A DNA stretch of 34,380 bases, from positions 1 through 34,380 of the forward strand of contig JAFSWM010000096.1 in the NCBI GenBank assembly GCA_017444485.1, given 5' to 3'. The notes beneath the pieces were generated by a model that saw nothing but the letters and a program-made list of their open reading frames with translations, did not search any database and had not been told where the DNA came from. Source of the DNA: Bacteroidaceae bacterium. Its GTDB lineage: Bacteria > Bacteroidota > Bacteroidia > Bacteroidales > Bacteroidaceae. Below are positions 7,322 to 15,135 of the stretch, piece after piece; positions within the stretch are counted from its first letter, which is position 1, and every line of letters begins with the position of its first letter. A program made the position numbers and the translations under genes.

Positions 7322-9148
7322 ATGCGCATACTTGCCATCAATCCCGGAGCGAGCAGCACCAAGATAGGCGTCTATGAAGACGACAAGGCCTTGCTTGAGA
7401 AGGTTATCCTACACAGTGCCCAACAACTTTCAAGCCTGAGTGGCATGGCCGCGGCCAGGGCTTTCCGCCGCGGCTTGGTGCTTCAGGCTTTGCGTGAGGC
7501 AGGGCTCCCTCTCCGTTTTGACGCCATAATCGGGCGCGGTGGCCTGTTGCGCCCCCTGTCCGGTGGGGTGTATGAGGTGGACGAGGCGATGTGCACCGCC
7601 CTACAAAACGCCCCTCGCCAGCACCCGTGCAACCTGGGTAGCATTCTGGCCTACGAACTTTCCCAGCAATGCGGCTGTCCGGCCATGATGGCTGACCCTG
7701 GTGTGGTGACGGAAATGGACGAGGTGTCGTTCCTCAGCGGCAGCCCGCTGATACGCAGGGAGTGTTTTTGGCACGCACTGAACCAGAAAGCGGTGGCACG
7801 TCGCTATGCACGCAGCGTTGGGAAGCGGTATGAAGACCTGCGCCTCATTGTGTGTCACATGGGCAGCGGCATCAGCGTGGCTTCCCATTGTGAGGGACGC
7901 GCCATCGATGTGAACAATGCTCTTGACGGCGAGGGGTCGTTCAGCGTGGGGCGTAGCGGTTCGCTGCCCGTGCTGCCCCTTATCCGGCTGTGCTACAGCG
8001 GGCGCTTCACCGAAGCGGAGATGGAGGAGCACATCATGCGGGGCTGCGGACTACAAGGCTATCTCGGCACGAGCGATATGCGCGAGGTGATGCAGCGCGT
8101 GGAAGCAGGAGACGCTGAGGCACGCCTTGCAGTGGATGCGATGGTGTTCCAAACCTCCAAGGAAATCGCTGCCCAAAGCGCGGTGCTCAGCGGGCAGGTG
8201 GATGCCATCCTCATCACTGGCGGGTTGGCACATGTGCCTTACGTCACCGAGGGCATCACCCGTCGCGTGGGCCACATAGCCGCAGTCACCATCTATCCTG
8301 GCGAGGACGAACTTGCCGCACTCGCCAGAAACGCTCTCGCGGTGCTGGGGGGCGAGAAGGATTTGAAGCACTACACCCCTGAACCCTGGGAATTGGCGAA
8401 AGCAAACACACCGACGGAATCTGCCGCAGCAGGACATCGCACGCGCCCCGTAGTGGCTGCCATCCTGGCTGGCGGAACGGGGCTGCGACTCGGAGCAGAA
8501 AAGCCCAAGCAGTTCCTTGAAATCGCTGGAAAAACCGTTTTGGAACATGCCGTTGATGCCTTTGTGCAATGCGACGATGTGGACGAGGTGATCATTGTTT
8601 GCCACGCGGACTATGTGGAACGACTAAAAGAACAGGTGTGGCAAACACCGCGTTGGAAGAAGGTTCGCGACGTGGTCTGCGGCGGCAGCGACCGCACCGG
8701 CTCTTCTTTGCAAGCCATTCGTTGGTGCGACTCCCGCGATGTGGATTTGCTCCTGCACGATGCGGCGCGTCCCTTCGTGCCACAGCGTGTCATCAGCGAT
8801 GTGTGCCGCGCCTTGCTGACCGCTGAAGCCGTGAACGTGGTGATGCCTGCTGCCGACACAATCCTCCTCGCCACTGGTGACCACGTCACCAGCATTCCCG
8901 ACCGCTGCACGGTGCGCAGGGTGCAGACGCCGCAGGGCTTCAGGCTCGCCACGATCGCCGCTGCCTACGACAAGGCCACAAAAGACCCTGCCTTCCGCGC
9001 CACCGACGATTTCTCCGTCGTACACAAATACCTCCCCAGCGCACGCTATGCGCTCGTAGCGGGCGACGAAAACGCTCGCAAAATCACTTACCCCGCCGAC
9101 CTTTCCTATTTTAGGGCGGTTACTTGGCCGTTGAACATTGAACATTGA
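7322..9148 (+). CDS. Butyrate kinase fused to an IspD/TarI-type cytidylyltransferase
   Basis: One uninterrupted 608-residue reading frame with two enzymes. Residues 1 to about 352 form a butyrate kinase of the acetate kinase fold (MRILAINPGASSTKIGVY; CHMGSGISVA; NNALDGEGSFSVGRSG; ITGGLAH). A polar linker of about 22 residues (around PTESAAAGHRT) leads to residues 376-598, a complete CTP-dependent transferase: ILAGGTGLRLG, EKPKQF, DRTGSSLQAI, HDAARPF, VQTPQGF, TDDFSVV, ARKITYPADL. No Met occurs near the junction, so the second domain is not an independent overlooked gene. IspD makes CDP-methylerythritol for isoprenoids; TarI makes CDP-ribitol; the TDDFSVVHKYLP and KITYPADL segments leave both open. 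The final residues LNIEH and the stop come from a heptad repeat. Confidence 0.88.
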   Translation: MRILAINPGASSTKIGVYEDDKALLEKVILHSAQQLSSLSGMAAARAFRRGLVLQALREAGLPLRFDAIIGRGGLLRPLSGGVYEVDEAMCTALQNAPRQHPCNLGSILAYELSQQCGCPAMMADPGVVTEMDEVSFLSGSPLIRRECFWHALNQKAVARRYARSVGKRYEDLRLIVCHMGSGISVASHCEGRAIDVNNALDGEGSFSVGRSGSLPVLPLIRLCYSGRFTEAEMEEHIMRGCGLQGYLGTSDMREVMQRVEAGDAEARLAVDAMVFQTSKEIAAQSAVLSGQVDAILITGGLAHVPYVTEGITRRVGHIAAVTIYPGEDELAALARNALAVLGGEKDLKHYTPEPWELAKANTPTESAAAGHRTRPVVAAILAGGTGLRLGAEKPKQFLEIAGKTVLEHAVDAFVQCDDVDEVIIVCHADYVERLKEQVWQTPRWKKVRDVVCGGSDRTGSSLQAIRWCDSRDVDLLLHDAARPFVPQRVISDVCRALLTAEAVNVVMPAADTILLATGDHVTSIPDRCTVRRVQTPQGFRLATIAAAYDKATKDPAFRATDDFSVVHKYLPSARYALVAGDENARKITYPADLSYFRAVTWPLNIEH

Positions 9149-9225
9149 ACATTGAACATTACTAATACCTTTGCTCTCGGTTTTGCAAAAATGGTCAATG
9201 GCCAATCATCAATGGTCAATGAAAA
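9131..9225 (+). repeat. Heptad repeat and 81-bp promoter-bearing element, copy upstream of hpt
   Basis: Four TTGAACA heptads (9131-9158), a unique core containing TAATACCTTTGCTCTCGG, then TGGTCAA-type heptads to TGAAAA at 9225. The segment 9145-9225 matches 16186-16266 at 80 of 81 positions. The two heptad arms are nearly complementary, so the element is also an imperfect inverted repeat. The Buk fusion ends inside the left arm. Confidence 0.85.
9145..9173 (+). promoter_or_regulatory. Repeat-borne promoter upstream of hpt
   Basis: TACCTTTG (9166-9173) matches the -7 consensus TAnnTTTG, and a TTG supplied by a heptad at 9145 lies 21 bases before it, a spacing close to that of Bacteroidota -33/-7 pairs. 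The identical arrangement occurs at 16186-16214. Confidence 0.5.
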
Positions 9226-9230
9226 GAATG

Positions 9231-9238
9231 TACCTTTG
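9231..9238 (+). promoter_or_regulatory. Second candidate -7 box for hpt
   Basis: A second TACCTTTG, 28 bases before the hpt start and outside the 81-bp repeat. If used, the transcript would begin downstream of the repeat ATGs, which supports the hpt start at 9266. Confidence 0.45.
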
Positions 9239-9265
9239 CACGTCCAAATCCCACATGCAATCATC

Positions 9266-9799
9266 ATGGAAACAGTAAGAATTCTCGACCGCGACTTCAA
9301 GATCTACCTTCGCGAGGCCGACATCCAAAAGCGCATCAGCGAAACGGCAGCACAAATCAGCCGAGACCTGGAAGGGAAAAATCCCCTGCTGCTCGGCGTG
9401 CTGAACGGAGCCTTTATGTTTGCCGCCGACCTACTGCGCGCCCTGACCATCCCTGCCGAAATCTCATTTATCAAAGTGGCGAGTTACGAGGGCACGGCAT
9501 CAACGGGCACCGTGTCGCAACTCATTGGACTGAATGAGAGCCTGGAAGGGCGCACCGTGGTCATCGTCGAAGACATCATTGACTCTGGTCTCTCCATGAC
9601 CAACCTCATCGAAGAGGTGAAGAAGCACAATCCCGCAGAGATACGTATCTGCACACTGCTACTCAAGCCCGGCAATCTGCAAGTGGACCTCGACGTGCCC
9701 TACTGCTGTTTCCGCATTCCCAACGATTTCATTGTGGGCTATGGTTTGGACTACGACCGCTACGGACGTGGGCTGCGCGACATCTATTCAGTTTTATGA
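9266..9799 (+). CDS. hpt: Hypoxanthine phosphoribosyltransferase
   Basis: Salvages hypoxanthine and guanine with PRPP to IMP and GMP. The PRPP motif is VVIVEDIIDSGLSM, and FIKVASYEG and DFIVGYGLDYD are the usual type I purine phosphoribosyltransferase segments. With the start at METVRILDRDFKIYL the protein has 177 residues, the normal size. The reading frame stays open upstream through the heptad repeat and would add MVNEKN and more, but a promoter box at 9231-9238 lies between, so the shorter form is preferred. First gene of the conserved hpt-adk-obg-pgeF series. Confidence 0.93.
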   Translation: METVRILDRDFKIYLREADIQKRISETAAQISRDLEGKNPLLLGVLNGAFMFAADLLRALTIPAEISFIKVASYEGTASTGTVSQLIGLNESLEGRTVVIVEDIIDSGLSMTNLIEEVKKHNPAEIRICTLLLKPGNLQVDLDVPYCCFRIPNDFIVGYGLDYDRYGRGLRDIYSVL

Positions 9800-9809
9800 G
9801 GTTTCTTCA

Positions 9810-9886
9810 TTGAACATTGACTATTGACCATTGACCATTAGCAAAACCCATTGCAGCCGGTATTGACAATGGTCAATGGTCAATGA
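9810..9886. repeat. Heptad inverted repeat between hpt and adk
   Basis: TTGAACA/TTGACCA heptads lead into a 17-base arm (9823-9839), followed by a 28-base loop and a perfectly complementary arm (9868-9884). Unlike the copies at 9.1 and 16.2 kb the core here lacks TACCTTTG. In RNA this would fold as a long AU-rich hairpin between the two cistrons, without a following U-tract. Confidence 0.8.
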
Positions 9887-9935
9887 AAAAAACTTAAGAC
9901 CTTATCACGTTAAAACAACTTCATTATTCGCGACA

Positions 9936-10508
9936 ATGAAAAACATCGTCATCTTCGGCGCGCCAGGTTCGGGCAAAGGCACGCAGAGCGACTTGCTTGT
10001 CAAGCACTATGGTTTTGACCACATCAGCACCGGCGACGTGCTCCGTGCCGAAATCAAGAACGACACCGATCTGGGACGCACTGCCAAGGCGTATATTGAC
10101 AACGGGCAACTCATCCCCGACGGCCTGATGATAGACATTCTGGCAGCCACCTACGACGCGCTGCCCAAGCAGTCGGGCGTCATCTTCGACGGCTTCCCCC
10201 GCACCATTCCCCAGGCCGAGGCCCTCAAGACCATGCTCGCCACTCGCGGCACGGCAGTGCATGCGATGCTTGAACTCGATGTTCCCGACGAGATGCTCAC
10301 AGAGCGACTCATCAACCGAGGCAAGGTCAGCGGGCGCGCCGACGACAATGCCGAGACCATCGCCAAGCGCCTTGCGGTCTATCACACCCAAACGCAGCCG
10401 CTCATCGACTGGTATGAAGCCGAGGGCTTGCGCCACGCTGTCAAAGGCTATGGCGCACTCGACGACATCAACGCCGCCCTGCGCGCCGTAATAGACAATA
10501 TCTTTTAG
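9936..10508 (+). CDS. adk: Adenylate kinase
   Basis: Converts ATP and AMP to two ADP. The P-loop GAPGSGKGT is at residues 8-16, the AMP-site segments are HISTGDVLR and FDGFPRT, and the lid is of the short type (RGKVSGRADDN) with no zinc cysteines. The 190-residue length is usual for Bacteroidota. The start MKNIVIFGAPG is chosen because it places the P-loop correctly; an in-frame upstream ATG at 9876 lies in the heptad repeat and would add 20 unconserved residues. Obg follows after 18 bases. Confidence 0.95.
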   Translation: MKNIVIFGAPGSGKGTQSDLLVKHYGFDHISTGDVLRAEIKNDTDLGRTAKAYIDNGQLIPDGLMIDILAATYDALPKQSGVIFDGFPRTIPQAEALKTMLATRGTAVHAMLELDVPDEMLTERLINRGKVSGRADDNAETIAKRLAVYHTQTQPLIDWYEAEGLRHAVKGYGALDDINAALRAVIDNIF

Positions 10509-10526
10509 GCTTATAAGCCTCAATCC

Positions 10527-11684
10527 ATGGCCTCAACCAACTTCATCGACTACGTCAAAATACTCTGCCGCTCAGGAAAGGGCGGTAGGGGCTCTATGCA
10601 CCTGCATCGCGCCAAATACAATCCCAAAGGCGGTCCCGATGGCGGTGATGGCGGACGTGGTGGGAATGTCTATCTGAGGGCCAATCGCAACTACTGGACG
10701 CTGCTGCACCTGCGCTATGACCGCCACATCTTTGCCGGCAATGGTGGGAACGGCGGCAAGGACAATGCGCACGGGGCCGACGGAGAAGACCGCTATATCG
10801 AAGTGCCCTGCGGCACAGTGGCTTACGATGCTGAAACCGGCAAGTACCTCTGCGACGTGACGCGCCACGGCGAGACCGTCATCCTGCTTCAGGGAGGGCG
10901 CGGCGGACTTGGCAACTGGCAGTTCCGCTCAGCCACCAACCAGACGCCACGCTACGCCCAGCCCGGGGAGCCAATGCAGGAAAAGACCATTGTGCTTGAA
11001 CTCAAGATGCTTGCCGACGTGGGGCTCGTGGGATTTCCCAATGCCGGCAAGAGCACGCTCGTTTCGGCGGTCTCTGCCGCGCGCCCCAAGATAGCCAACT
11101 ATCCATTCACCACCCTCGAGCCCTCCGTGGGTGTGGTGCCCTATCGCGGAGGCCGCTCCTTCGTCATCGCCGACATCCCCGGAATCATCGAGGGAGCCGC
11201 CGAGGGACGCGGCCTGGGCCTCCGTTTCCTGCGCCACATTGAGCGCAACGCTGTGTTGCTCTTCCTCATCCCTGCCGACAGCGATGACATCGCCGAGAGT
11301 TACCGCATCCTGCTCCACGAGTTGGAGAAATACAACCCCGCCATGCTGCAAAAACGCAGGGTGCTGGCCGTCAGCAAGAGCGACCTCATCGACTACGAGT
11401 TGGAAGAGATGCTTCGTCCCGGCCTGCCCGACAGCGTGCCCACCATTTTCATTTCCGCCGTAACGGGCAAGGGCATTGACCGGCTCAAGGACCTGCTCTG
11501 GGAAGCCATGGAGCAAGGCGGAGCCCACGCTCTTGAGTTGCAAAACGAGGACATCGTGCACCGCGACCGCGAAGCCGCACTCCTCCACAGCGATTTTGCC
11601 GAATGGGACGACGCGGAGGAACAAGACGTGGAGGAGGACGAAGAAGAGTTGGAAGAATACGACCTCGAAACGCTCGAGGAATGA
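10527..11684 (+). CDS. obgE: Obg family GTPase
   Basis: An essential GTPase in most bacteria, linked to 50S ribosome assembly. Residues 1 to about 157 form the glycine-rich Obg fold (KGGPDGGDGGRGGNVYLRA; GGRGGLGN), followed by the G domain with G1 GFPNAGKST (169-177), G3 DIPGIIEGA (216-224) and G4 SKSDLID, in which the usual Asn of NKxD is Ser. The C-terminus is a highly acidic tail (EEDEEELEEYDLETLEE) as in several Obg proteins. Total 385 residues. Its stop overlaps the pgeF start (ATGA, 11681-11684). Confidence 0.95.
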   Translation: MASTNFIDYVKILCRSGKGGRGSMHLHRAKYNPKGGPDGGDGGRGGNVYLRANRNYWTLLHLRYDRHIFAGNGGNGGKDNAHGADGEDRYIEVPCGTVAYDAETGKYLCDVTRHGETVILLQGGRGGLGNWQFRSATNQTPRYAQPGEPMQEKTIVLELKMLADVGLVGFPNAGKSTLVSAVSAARPKIANYPFTTLEPSVGVVPYRGGRSFVIADIPGIIEGAAEGRGLGLRFLRHIERNAVLLFLIPADSDDIAESYRILLHELEKYNPAMLQKRRVLAVSKSDLIDYELEEMLRPGLPDSVPTIFISAVTGKGIDRLKDLLWEAMEQGGAHALELQNEDIVHRDREAALLHSDFAEWDDAEEQDVEEDEEELEEYDLETLEE

Positions 11685-12454
11685 CCACCGCCGTCCCCGC
11701 ATTCGTTCTGCCCCTGCCGCTTCATCCCGAGGTCACCGCGTTCAGCACGCTACGCGCCGGCGGGGTGAGCCGAGGAGAATATGCCTCGTTCAACATCTGC
11801 CCCTACACCGGCGACCGTCCCGAGAATATTGAAATCAATCGCCACTTGCTGGCCGCCTTCCTCGGCATCCCCGACAGCCACATCGCCCTGCCTCACCAAA
11901 CCCACAGCACCGAGGTGCGCCGCCTCGACACTCCCGCCGCGCTCCATACGCTCCGAGGAGTTGATGCCCTCATCACCGACAAGCCCCACCTTTGTGTCGG
12001 GGTGAGCACCGCCGACTGCATCCCCGTCCTTTTGTACGACGCAGCCCATCGGGCCGTGGCCGCCATACATGCTGGCTGGCGCGGCACGATAGGGCGCATT
12101 GTGGAGCGCACCATTTCCATGATGCAAAAGGAATATGACACGCGGCCCGCAGCACTCTTTGCCGCCATCGGCCCCGGGATTAGCGGCAATGCGTATGAGG
12201 TGGGCGACGAACTGCCTGGGCTATTCAGCGAGGCAGGATTTCCCATGGGCGAGATAGCCTTCAAAACGGGCGGGCATTACCACCTTGACCTTCCCCGTGC
12301 CAACACCCTTGAACTTATCCGCCTCGGCGTACCCGCAGACCATATTCACCGCTGCAACCTTTGCACCTACACCCACCATCAGCGCTTCTTTTCTGCCCGA
12401 CGTCAAGGTATCCGCAGCGGACGCATTTTTACGGGCATCCTTATTCCAAATTAA
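11681..12454 (+). CDS. pgeF: Multicopper-polyphenol-oxidase-fold purine nucleoside phosphorylase (PgeF/YfiH/LACC1 type)
   Basis: A 257-residue member of the DUF152 family, which has purine nucleoside phosphorylase and adenosine deaminase activity in studied members and has also been linked to peptidoglycan editing. The expected zinc-site residues are present: His72 in LPHQTHS, Cys113 in STADCIPVL and His130 in IHAGWRGT; FNIC near residue 40 and RFFSARRQG near the end are also typical. The start overlaps the obg stop, implying coupled translation. It closes the hpt-adk-obg-pgeF run, and all but obg act in purine metabolism. Confidence 0.92.
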   Translation: MTTAVPAFVLPLPLHPEVTAFSTLRAGGVSRGEYASFNICPYTGDRPENIEINRHLLAAFLGIPDSHIALPHQTHSTEVRRLDTPAALHTLRGVDALITDKPHLCVGVSTADCIPVLLYDAAHRAVAAIHAGWRGTIGRIVERTISMMQKEYDTRPAALFAAIGPGISGNAYEVGDELPGLFSEAGFPMGEIAFKTGGHYHLDLPRANTLELIRLGVPADHIHRCNLCTYTHHQRFFSARRQGIRSGRIFTGILIPN

Positions 12455-12470
12455 TCGAACGCTCCAAGTG

Positions 12471-12554
12471 TGAAACTACATCCGTTGTAGTTTAAACTAG
12501 GTCCGTGTGACTTTAAAGTCACACGGAGATAGTTTTAACAAGGTCCGATGTAGT
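12471..12554. repeat. Four degenerate 21-bp tandem repeats with palindromes
   Basis: Units at 12471-12491, 12492-12512, 12513-12533 and 12534-12554 share a pattern that on the minus strand reads roughly ACTACANCGGACC then AGTTTAA. Within the array lie a perfect 24-bp palindrome (12503-12526, half-site CCGTGTGACTTT) and an 8-bp inverted repeat AAACTACA/TGTAGTTT (12473-12480, 12486-12493). It lies between two convergent genes. Function unknown. Confidence 0.7.
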
Positions 12555-12635
12555 TTTTCCCAACTCTGTCATCAGCCTTTCTATCTCCTTTCTGCACTGC
12601 CCTGAGAGCGCAAGTTTTCCGCCTGCGACAGGCAT
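12519..12635 (-). CDS. Possible 38-residue small ORF or gene relic
   Basis: An ATG-initiated frame (MPVAGGKLALSGQ...) that runs through a charged helix-like stretch (CRKEIERLMTELG) and ends in KTTSDLVKTISV, which is encoded by the 21-bp tandem repeat. It may be a remnant of a larger gene whose end carried these repeats, or chance. It starts beyond the strong hairpin that follows the kinase gene, so it would need its own promoter; none was recognised. No family recognised. Confidence 0.2.
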   Translation of the reverse strand: MPVAGGKLALSGQCRKEIERLMTELGKTTSDLVKTISV

Positions 12636-12644
12636 CGGAGGCAC

Positions 12645-12696
12645 AAAAGCACTGCGGGGATTTGCTTCGGTCGAAGCAAATCCCCGCAGTGCTCGT
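12645..12696. terminator. Strong hairpin between convergent genes, likely terminator
   Basis: Perfect inverted repeat with 21-base arms (12649-12669 and 12672-12692; arm begins GCACTGCGGGGATTTGCTTC) and a two-base loop. Read on the minus strand, downstream of the kinase stop, the stem is followed by TTTTG, as in an intrinsic terminator. It may also serve the pgeF transcript from the other side. Confidence 0.8.
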
Positions 12697-12706
12697 GATG
12701 AAAAGG

Positions 12707-14284
12707 TCAGTTACCGCCGATACTCAGTTCGTCACTGCTATTCGATTGTGCCGGTCTAGAAGAGCCAGAGCCTCCGCCAATAGATAATTCATCAGGGGCG
12801 GAGCGGCTCGGCGCAGGCGTGGGGCGGCTGGTCACTGACGGCGTGGTCTGAGTGCCACTATTGGTGGACTGTCGGTCTGCGTGCCTTCCTGCCTGAGTTG
12901 TGCCAGCTGGCGGGCCCCCGGTATGCGATGGGGCTGAGCTGGCTTGCGGGCTTGCGGGCGACGGGGCAGACGGAGCGGGGGCTGTGCCCAGCGTGTCGCT
13001 GGGGAGGTCGGCGGCGACGGAATCCACGGGGGGCGTAGTGTCGGGCGCTATGTGGGTGTCGGGACGATTCGCTTTCTTCACATACCACCATCCGCCCACC
13101 ACGCCCACGAAGGCTATCAGGCCGGCGATCAAGGTTATGAGGAAACCATTCATCCGCTTCGGCTTTTCTACAGGCGGCTCTGGGTTCCCGTAAAATTGGT
13201 TTATACCTCCTGCCTGGGCGGGGTCGGTCTCCACGATGGTTTTGTCTTCGGTGAGCGGCGGTTCGCTCGTTTTGGTGACCTCGCCGGTGTCGGGATCTAT
13301 CGCATAATCAGCGGGAGCATCATCGGGAACGTCTTCGGCCTCAATGCTGTCGGGTTCATCTTCTTCGGGGGTGGACGCGGAGGTCGTTGTCCCCATGACG
13401 TGGGGCACGACTTCTGCGGCGGTTTGAGGGCGACGTTTCCGGGCGGGCTGCATCAGCCAAAGTATAATCTCCCGCATCGCTGACGAGACTGTGGGCGGGA
13501 ACTTGAAGGCGTCGGCTCCATCATCCTCGATGTCGCTCACGATGGGCGGACGAAGGCCGGTGAGCAGGTAGTATATGGTGGCGCCGAGGGCATACAAGTC
13601 GGTCCAGGGGCCGAATTTGTCGTAGGCCTGAGCCACTTGCTCACCAGGGGCATAATAGGGCGTGTAGCACAGGGAGGTGACGCTGTGCGTGGCTTCCTGA
13701 TCGTCCTGTATAATCTTGCTAGCCCCGAAGTCGATAAGCACGGCTTTCCCCTTTCTGTTAATCATGATGTTACCGGGCTTGATGTCGAAGTGGTAGATAC
13801 CTTTGGCGTGGATGTCGTCGAGGGCGTCGAGCATCTGTACGAGGATTTGCTTGATCTCCGTTTCGGGCAGGGGGCCGTGCTCTGACACGCGCTGTTGAAG
13901 TGATTCTCCGTCGATATACTGCATCACGTAGTAGGAGGTAGAATTTTCCTCGAACAGGTCGGTGACGCTGCAAACGTGGTCGCAATCTCCGAGATTGGCC
14001 ATGCGCTCGGCTTCTTTGTGGAACTTGCGGCGCAACTTGTCGAACTGCTCGCTGTTGATAACATTGGAAACGGTGACGGTGCGCAGGTCATCCTCACGGT
14101 GCGTCATGCCTTTGACGAAAAACTCTTTTACGGCTACCACCTTGTTGTTCAACTGGGTGTCAAGGGCGTAGTAGGTATTGCCAAAGCCTCCGCTGCTGAG
14201 GTAGTGGTGCACTTTGTAGCGTCCGTGCAAGAGGGTGCTTTCGGGCAGGAGGTTGCTCCGTTGGCTGTCGGAAGGGGTGAACAT
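12707..14284 (-). CDS. Membrane-anchored Ser/Thr protein kinase (Hanks type)
   Basis: A 525-residue kinase. From the chosen start (MFTPSDSQRSN): glycine loop SSGGFGNTY near 31-38, catalytic Lys53 in VAVKEFF, catalytic loop HFDIKPGN at 165-172, DFG at 185-187, APG in place of APE near 213. The Arg of the HRD motif is Phe, so it is a non-RD kinase. After the domain (about residue 300) comes an acidic linker, one membrane span near 378-401 and a Ser/Pro/Thr-rich tail that ends with DELSIGG twice. No PASTA domain is present, but a separate PASTA membrane protein is divergently transcribed 138 bases away. A TATATTTG box lies upstream. Targets unknown. Confidence 0.88.
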   Translation of the reverse strand: MFTPSDSQRSNLLPESTLLHGRYKVHHYLSSGGFGNTYYALDTQLNNKVVAVKEFFVKGMTHREDDLRTVTVSNVINSEQFDKLRRKFHKEAERMANLGDCDHVCSVTDLFEENSTSYYVMQYIDGESLQQRVSEHGPLPETEIKQILVQMLDALDDIHAKGIYHFDIKPGNIMINRKGKAVLIDFGASKIIQDDQEATHSVTSLCYTPYYAPGEQVAQAYDKFGPWTDLYALGATIYYLLTGLRPPIVSDIEDDGADAFKFPPTVSSAMREIILWLMQPARKRRPQTAAEVVPHVMGTTTSASTPEEDEPDSIEAEDVPDDAPADYAIDPDTGEVTKTSEPPLTEDKTIVETDPAQAGGINQFYGNPEPPVEKPKRMNGFLITLIAGLIAFVGVVGGWWYVKKANRPDTHIAPDTTPPVDSVAADLPSDTLGTAPAPSAPSPASPQASSAPSHTGGPPAGTTQAGRHADRQSTNSGTQTTPSVTSRPTPAPSRSAPDELSIGGGSGSSRPAQSNSSDELSIGGN

Positions 14285-14314
14285 GATTTGTGTGCCTTTT
14301 TGAATTCTGTGCGG

Positions 14315-14322
14315 CAAATATA
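14315..14322 (-). promoter_or_regulatory. Candidate -7 box for the kinase gene
   Basis: On the minus strand this reads TATATTTG, an exact TAnnTTTG match, 31 bases before the kinase start. No clear -33 element. Confidence 0.45.
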
Positions 14323-14386
14323 TGAAAAGCATTCGGCTTTTGGCGGTTTCTGCAGGTTTTATGCGGAGCGATAAACATATTTTCCC

Positions 14387-14394
14387 TATTTTTG
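14387..14394 (+). promoter_or_regulatory. Candidate -7 box for the PASTA-rluD-ddl gene run
   Basis: TATTTTTG matches TAnnTTTG and lies 28 bases before the PASTA gene start, back to back with the kinase promoter 65 bases away. Confidence 0.45.
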
Positions 14395-14422
14395 CCCGTC
14401 ACAACACTTAACGCAGACCTAT

Positions 14423-15133
14423 ATGCGCCTTTCCAAATATATCGAGAAAATTCCAGGCTTCTTCGTGGGGGCCAATTGTTTGGGTATGCTGTTGCTTGCC
14501 GCCATCCTTGTGGCGGGCGGCTACTATGCGCTCCATATCTACACCCATCATGGCGAGACGGTCAAGGTGCCCGATGTGCGCGGGAAGGACGCGCGTGAGG
14601 CAATACGCATCCTTGAACGCGAGGGCCTCGGAGTAGAGGTGAGCGACACGGACTATGTGGCAGCAAAACGCCCTGACATCATTCTCGAACAGTCGCTCGC
14701 ACCAGGGCAGACGGTGAAGCCAGGGCGCATGGTGCATCTCACGGTGAACGCCGCGAGCCCCCTCCCTGTGGCCTTCCCCGACATCGCTGACAATTCCTCC
14801 ATGCGCCAGGCGCAGGCCCTGCTCAAGTCAATGGGCTTCGACAGCGTGAGGGTGGAATGGCGCAACGGTGACAAGGAGTGGGTCTATGCGGTGAAAGCGG
14901 GCGGCAAAGAGATTGCCGCCGGCACGCGCATCTCTGCCGGCACCATCATCTCCTTGGTGGTGGGCAACGGCAAGGAGGTGGACCAGTATAATGGTCAGGA
15001 CGAAGACGGCGCGACAGCCGAATACGTCACGGACACCATTCTGGAAAGCGAACTCGGAACGCTCGGCCCAGGCGACATCGTGCTGGACAACCCGGAGATA
15101 TTGGTGGAAGAGCCAATAGAGGAAGAACGCTGA
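14423..15133 (+). CDS. PASTA-domain membrane protein
   Basis: A 236-residue protein with a short cytoplasmic start, one membrane span (about residues 14-36, CLGMLLLAAILVAGGYYAL) and two periplasmic PASTA domains (about 46-110, beginning VKVPDVRGKDAREA, and 112-187, beginning PVAFPDIADNSS), then an acidic tail. PASTA domains bind muropeptides or beta-lactams in some proteins. In Firmicutes and Actinobacteria they are fused to PknB-type kinases; here the kinase is a separate divergent gene. The gene leads into rluD after two bases and is close to ddl, a conserved Bacteroidota arrangement. Confidence 0.87.
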   Translation: MRLSKYIEKIPGFFVGANCLGMLLLAAILVAGGYYALHIYTHHGETVKVPDVRGKDAREAIRILEREGLGVEVSDTDYVAAKRPDIILEQSLAPGQTVKPGRMVHLTVNAASPLPVAFPDIADNSSMRQAQALLKSMGFDSVRVEWRNGDKEWVYAVKAGGKEIAAGTRISAGTIISLVVGNGKEVDQYNGQDEDGATAEYVTDTILESELGTLGPGDIVLDNPEILVEEPIEEER

Positions 15134-15135
15134 CC

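Noticed and set aside
8450-9148. A separate ispD gene overlapping the end of butyrate kinase.
   Set aside because: There is no ATG, GTG or TTG at the conserved beginning of the domain with a plausible start context, and the frame is continuous with the kinase.
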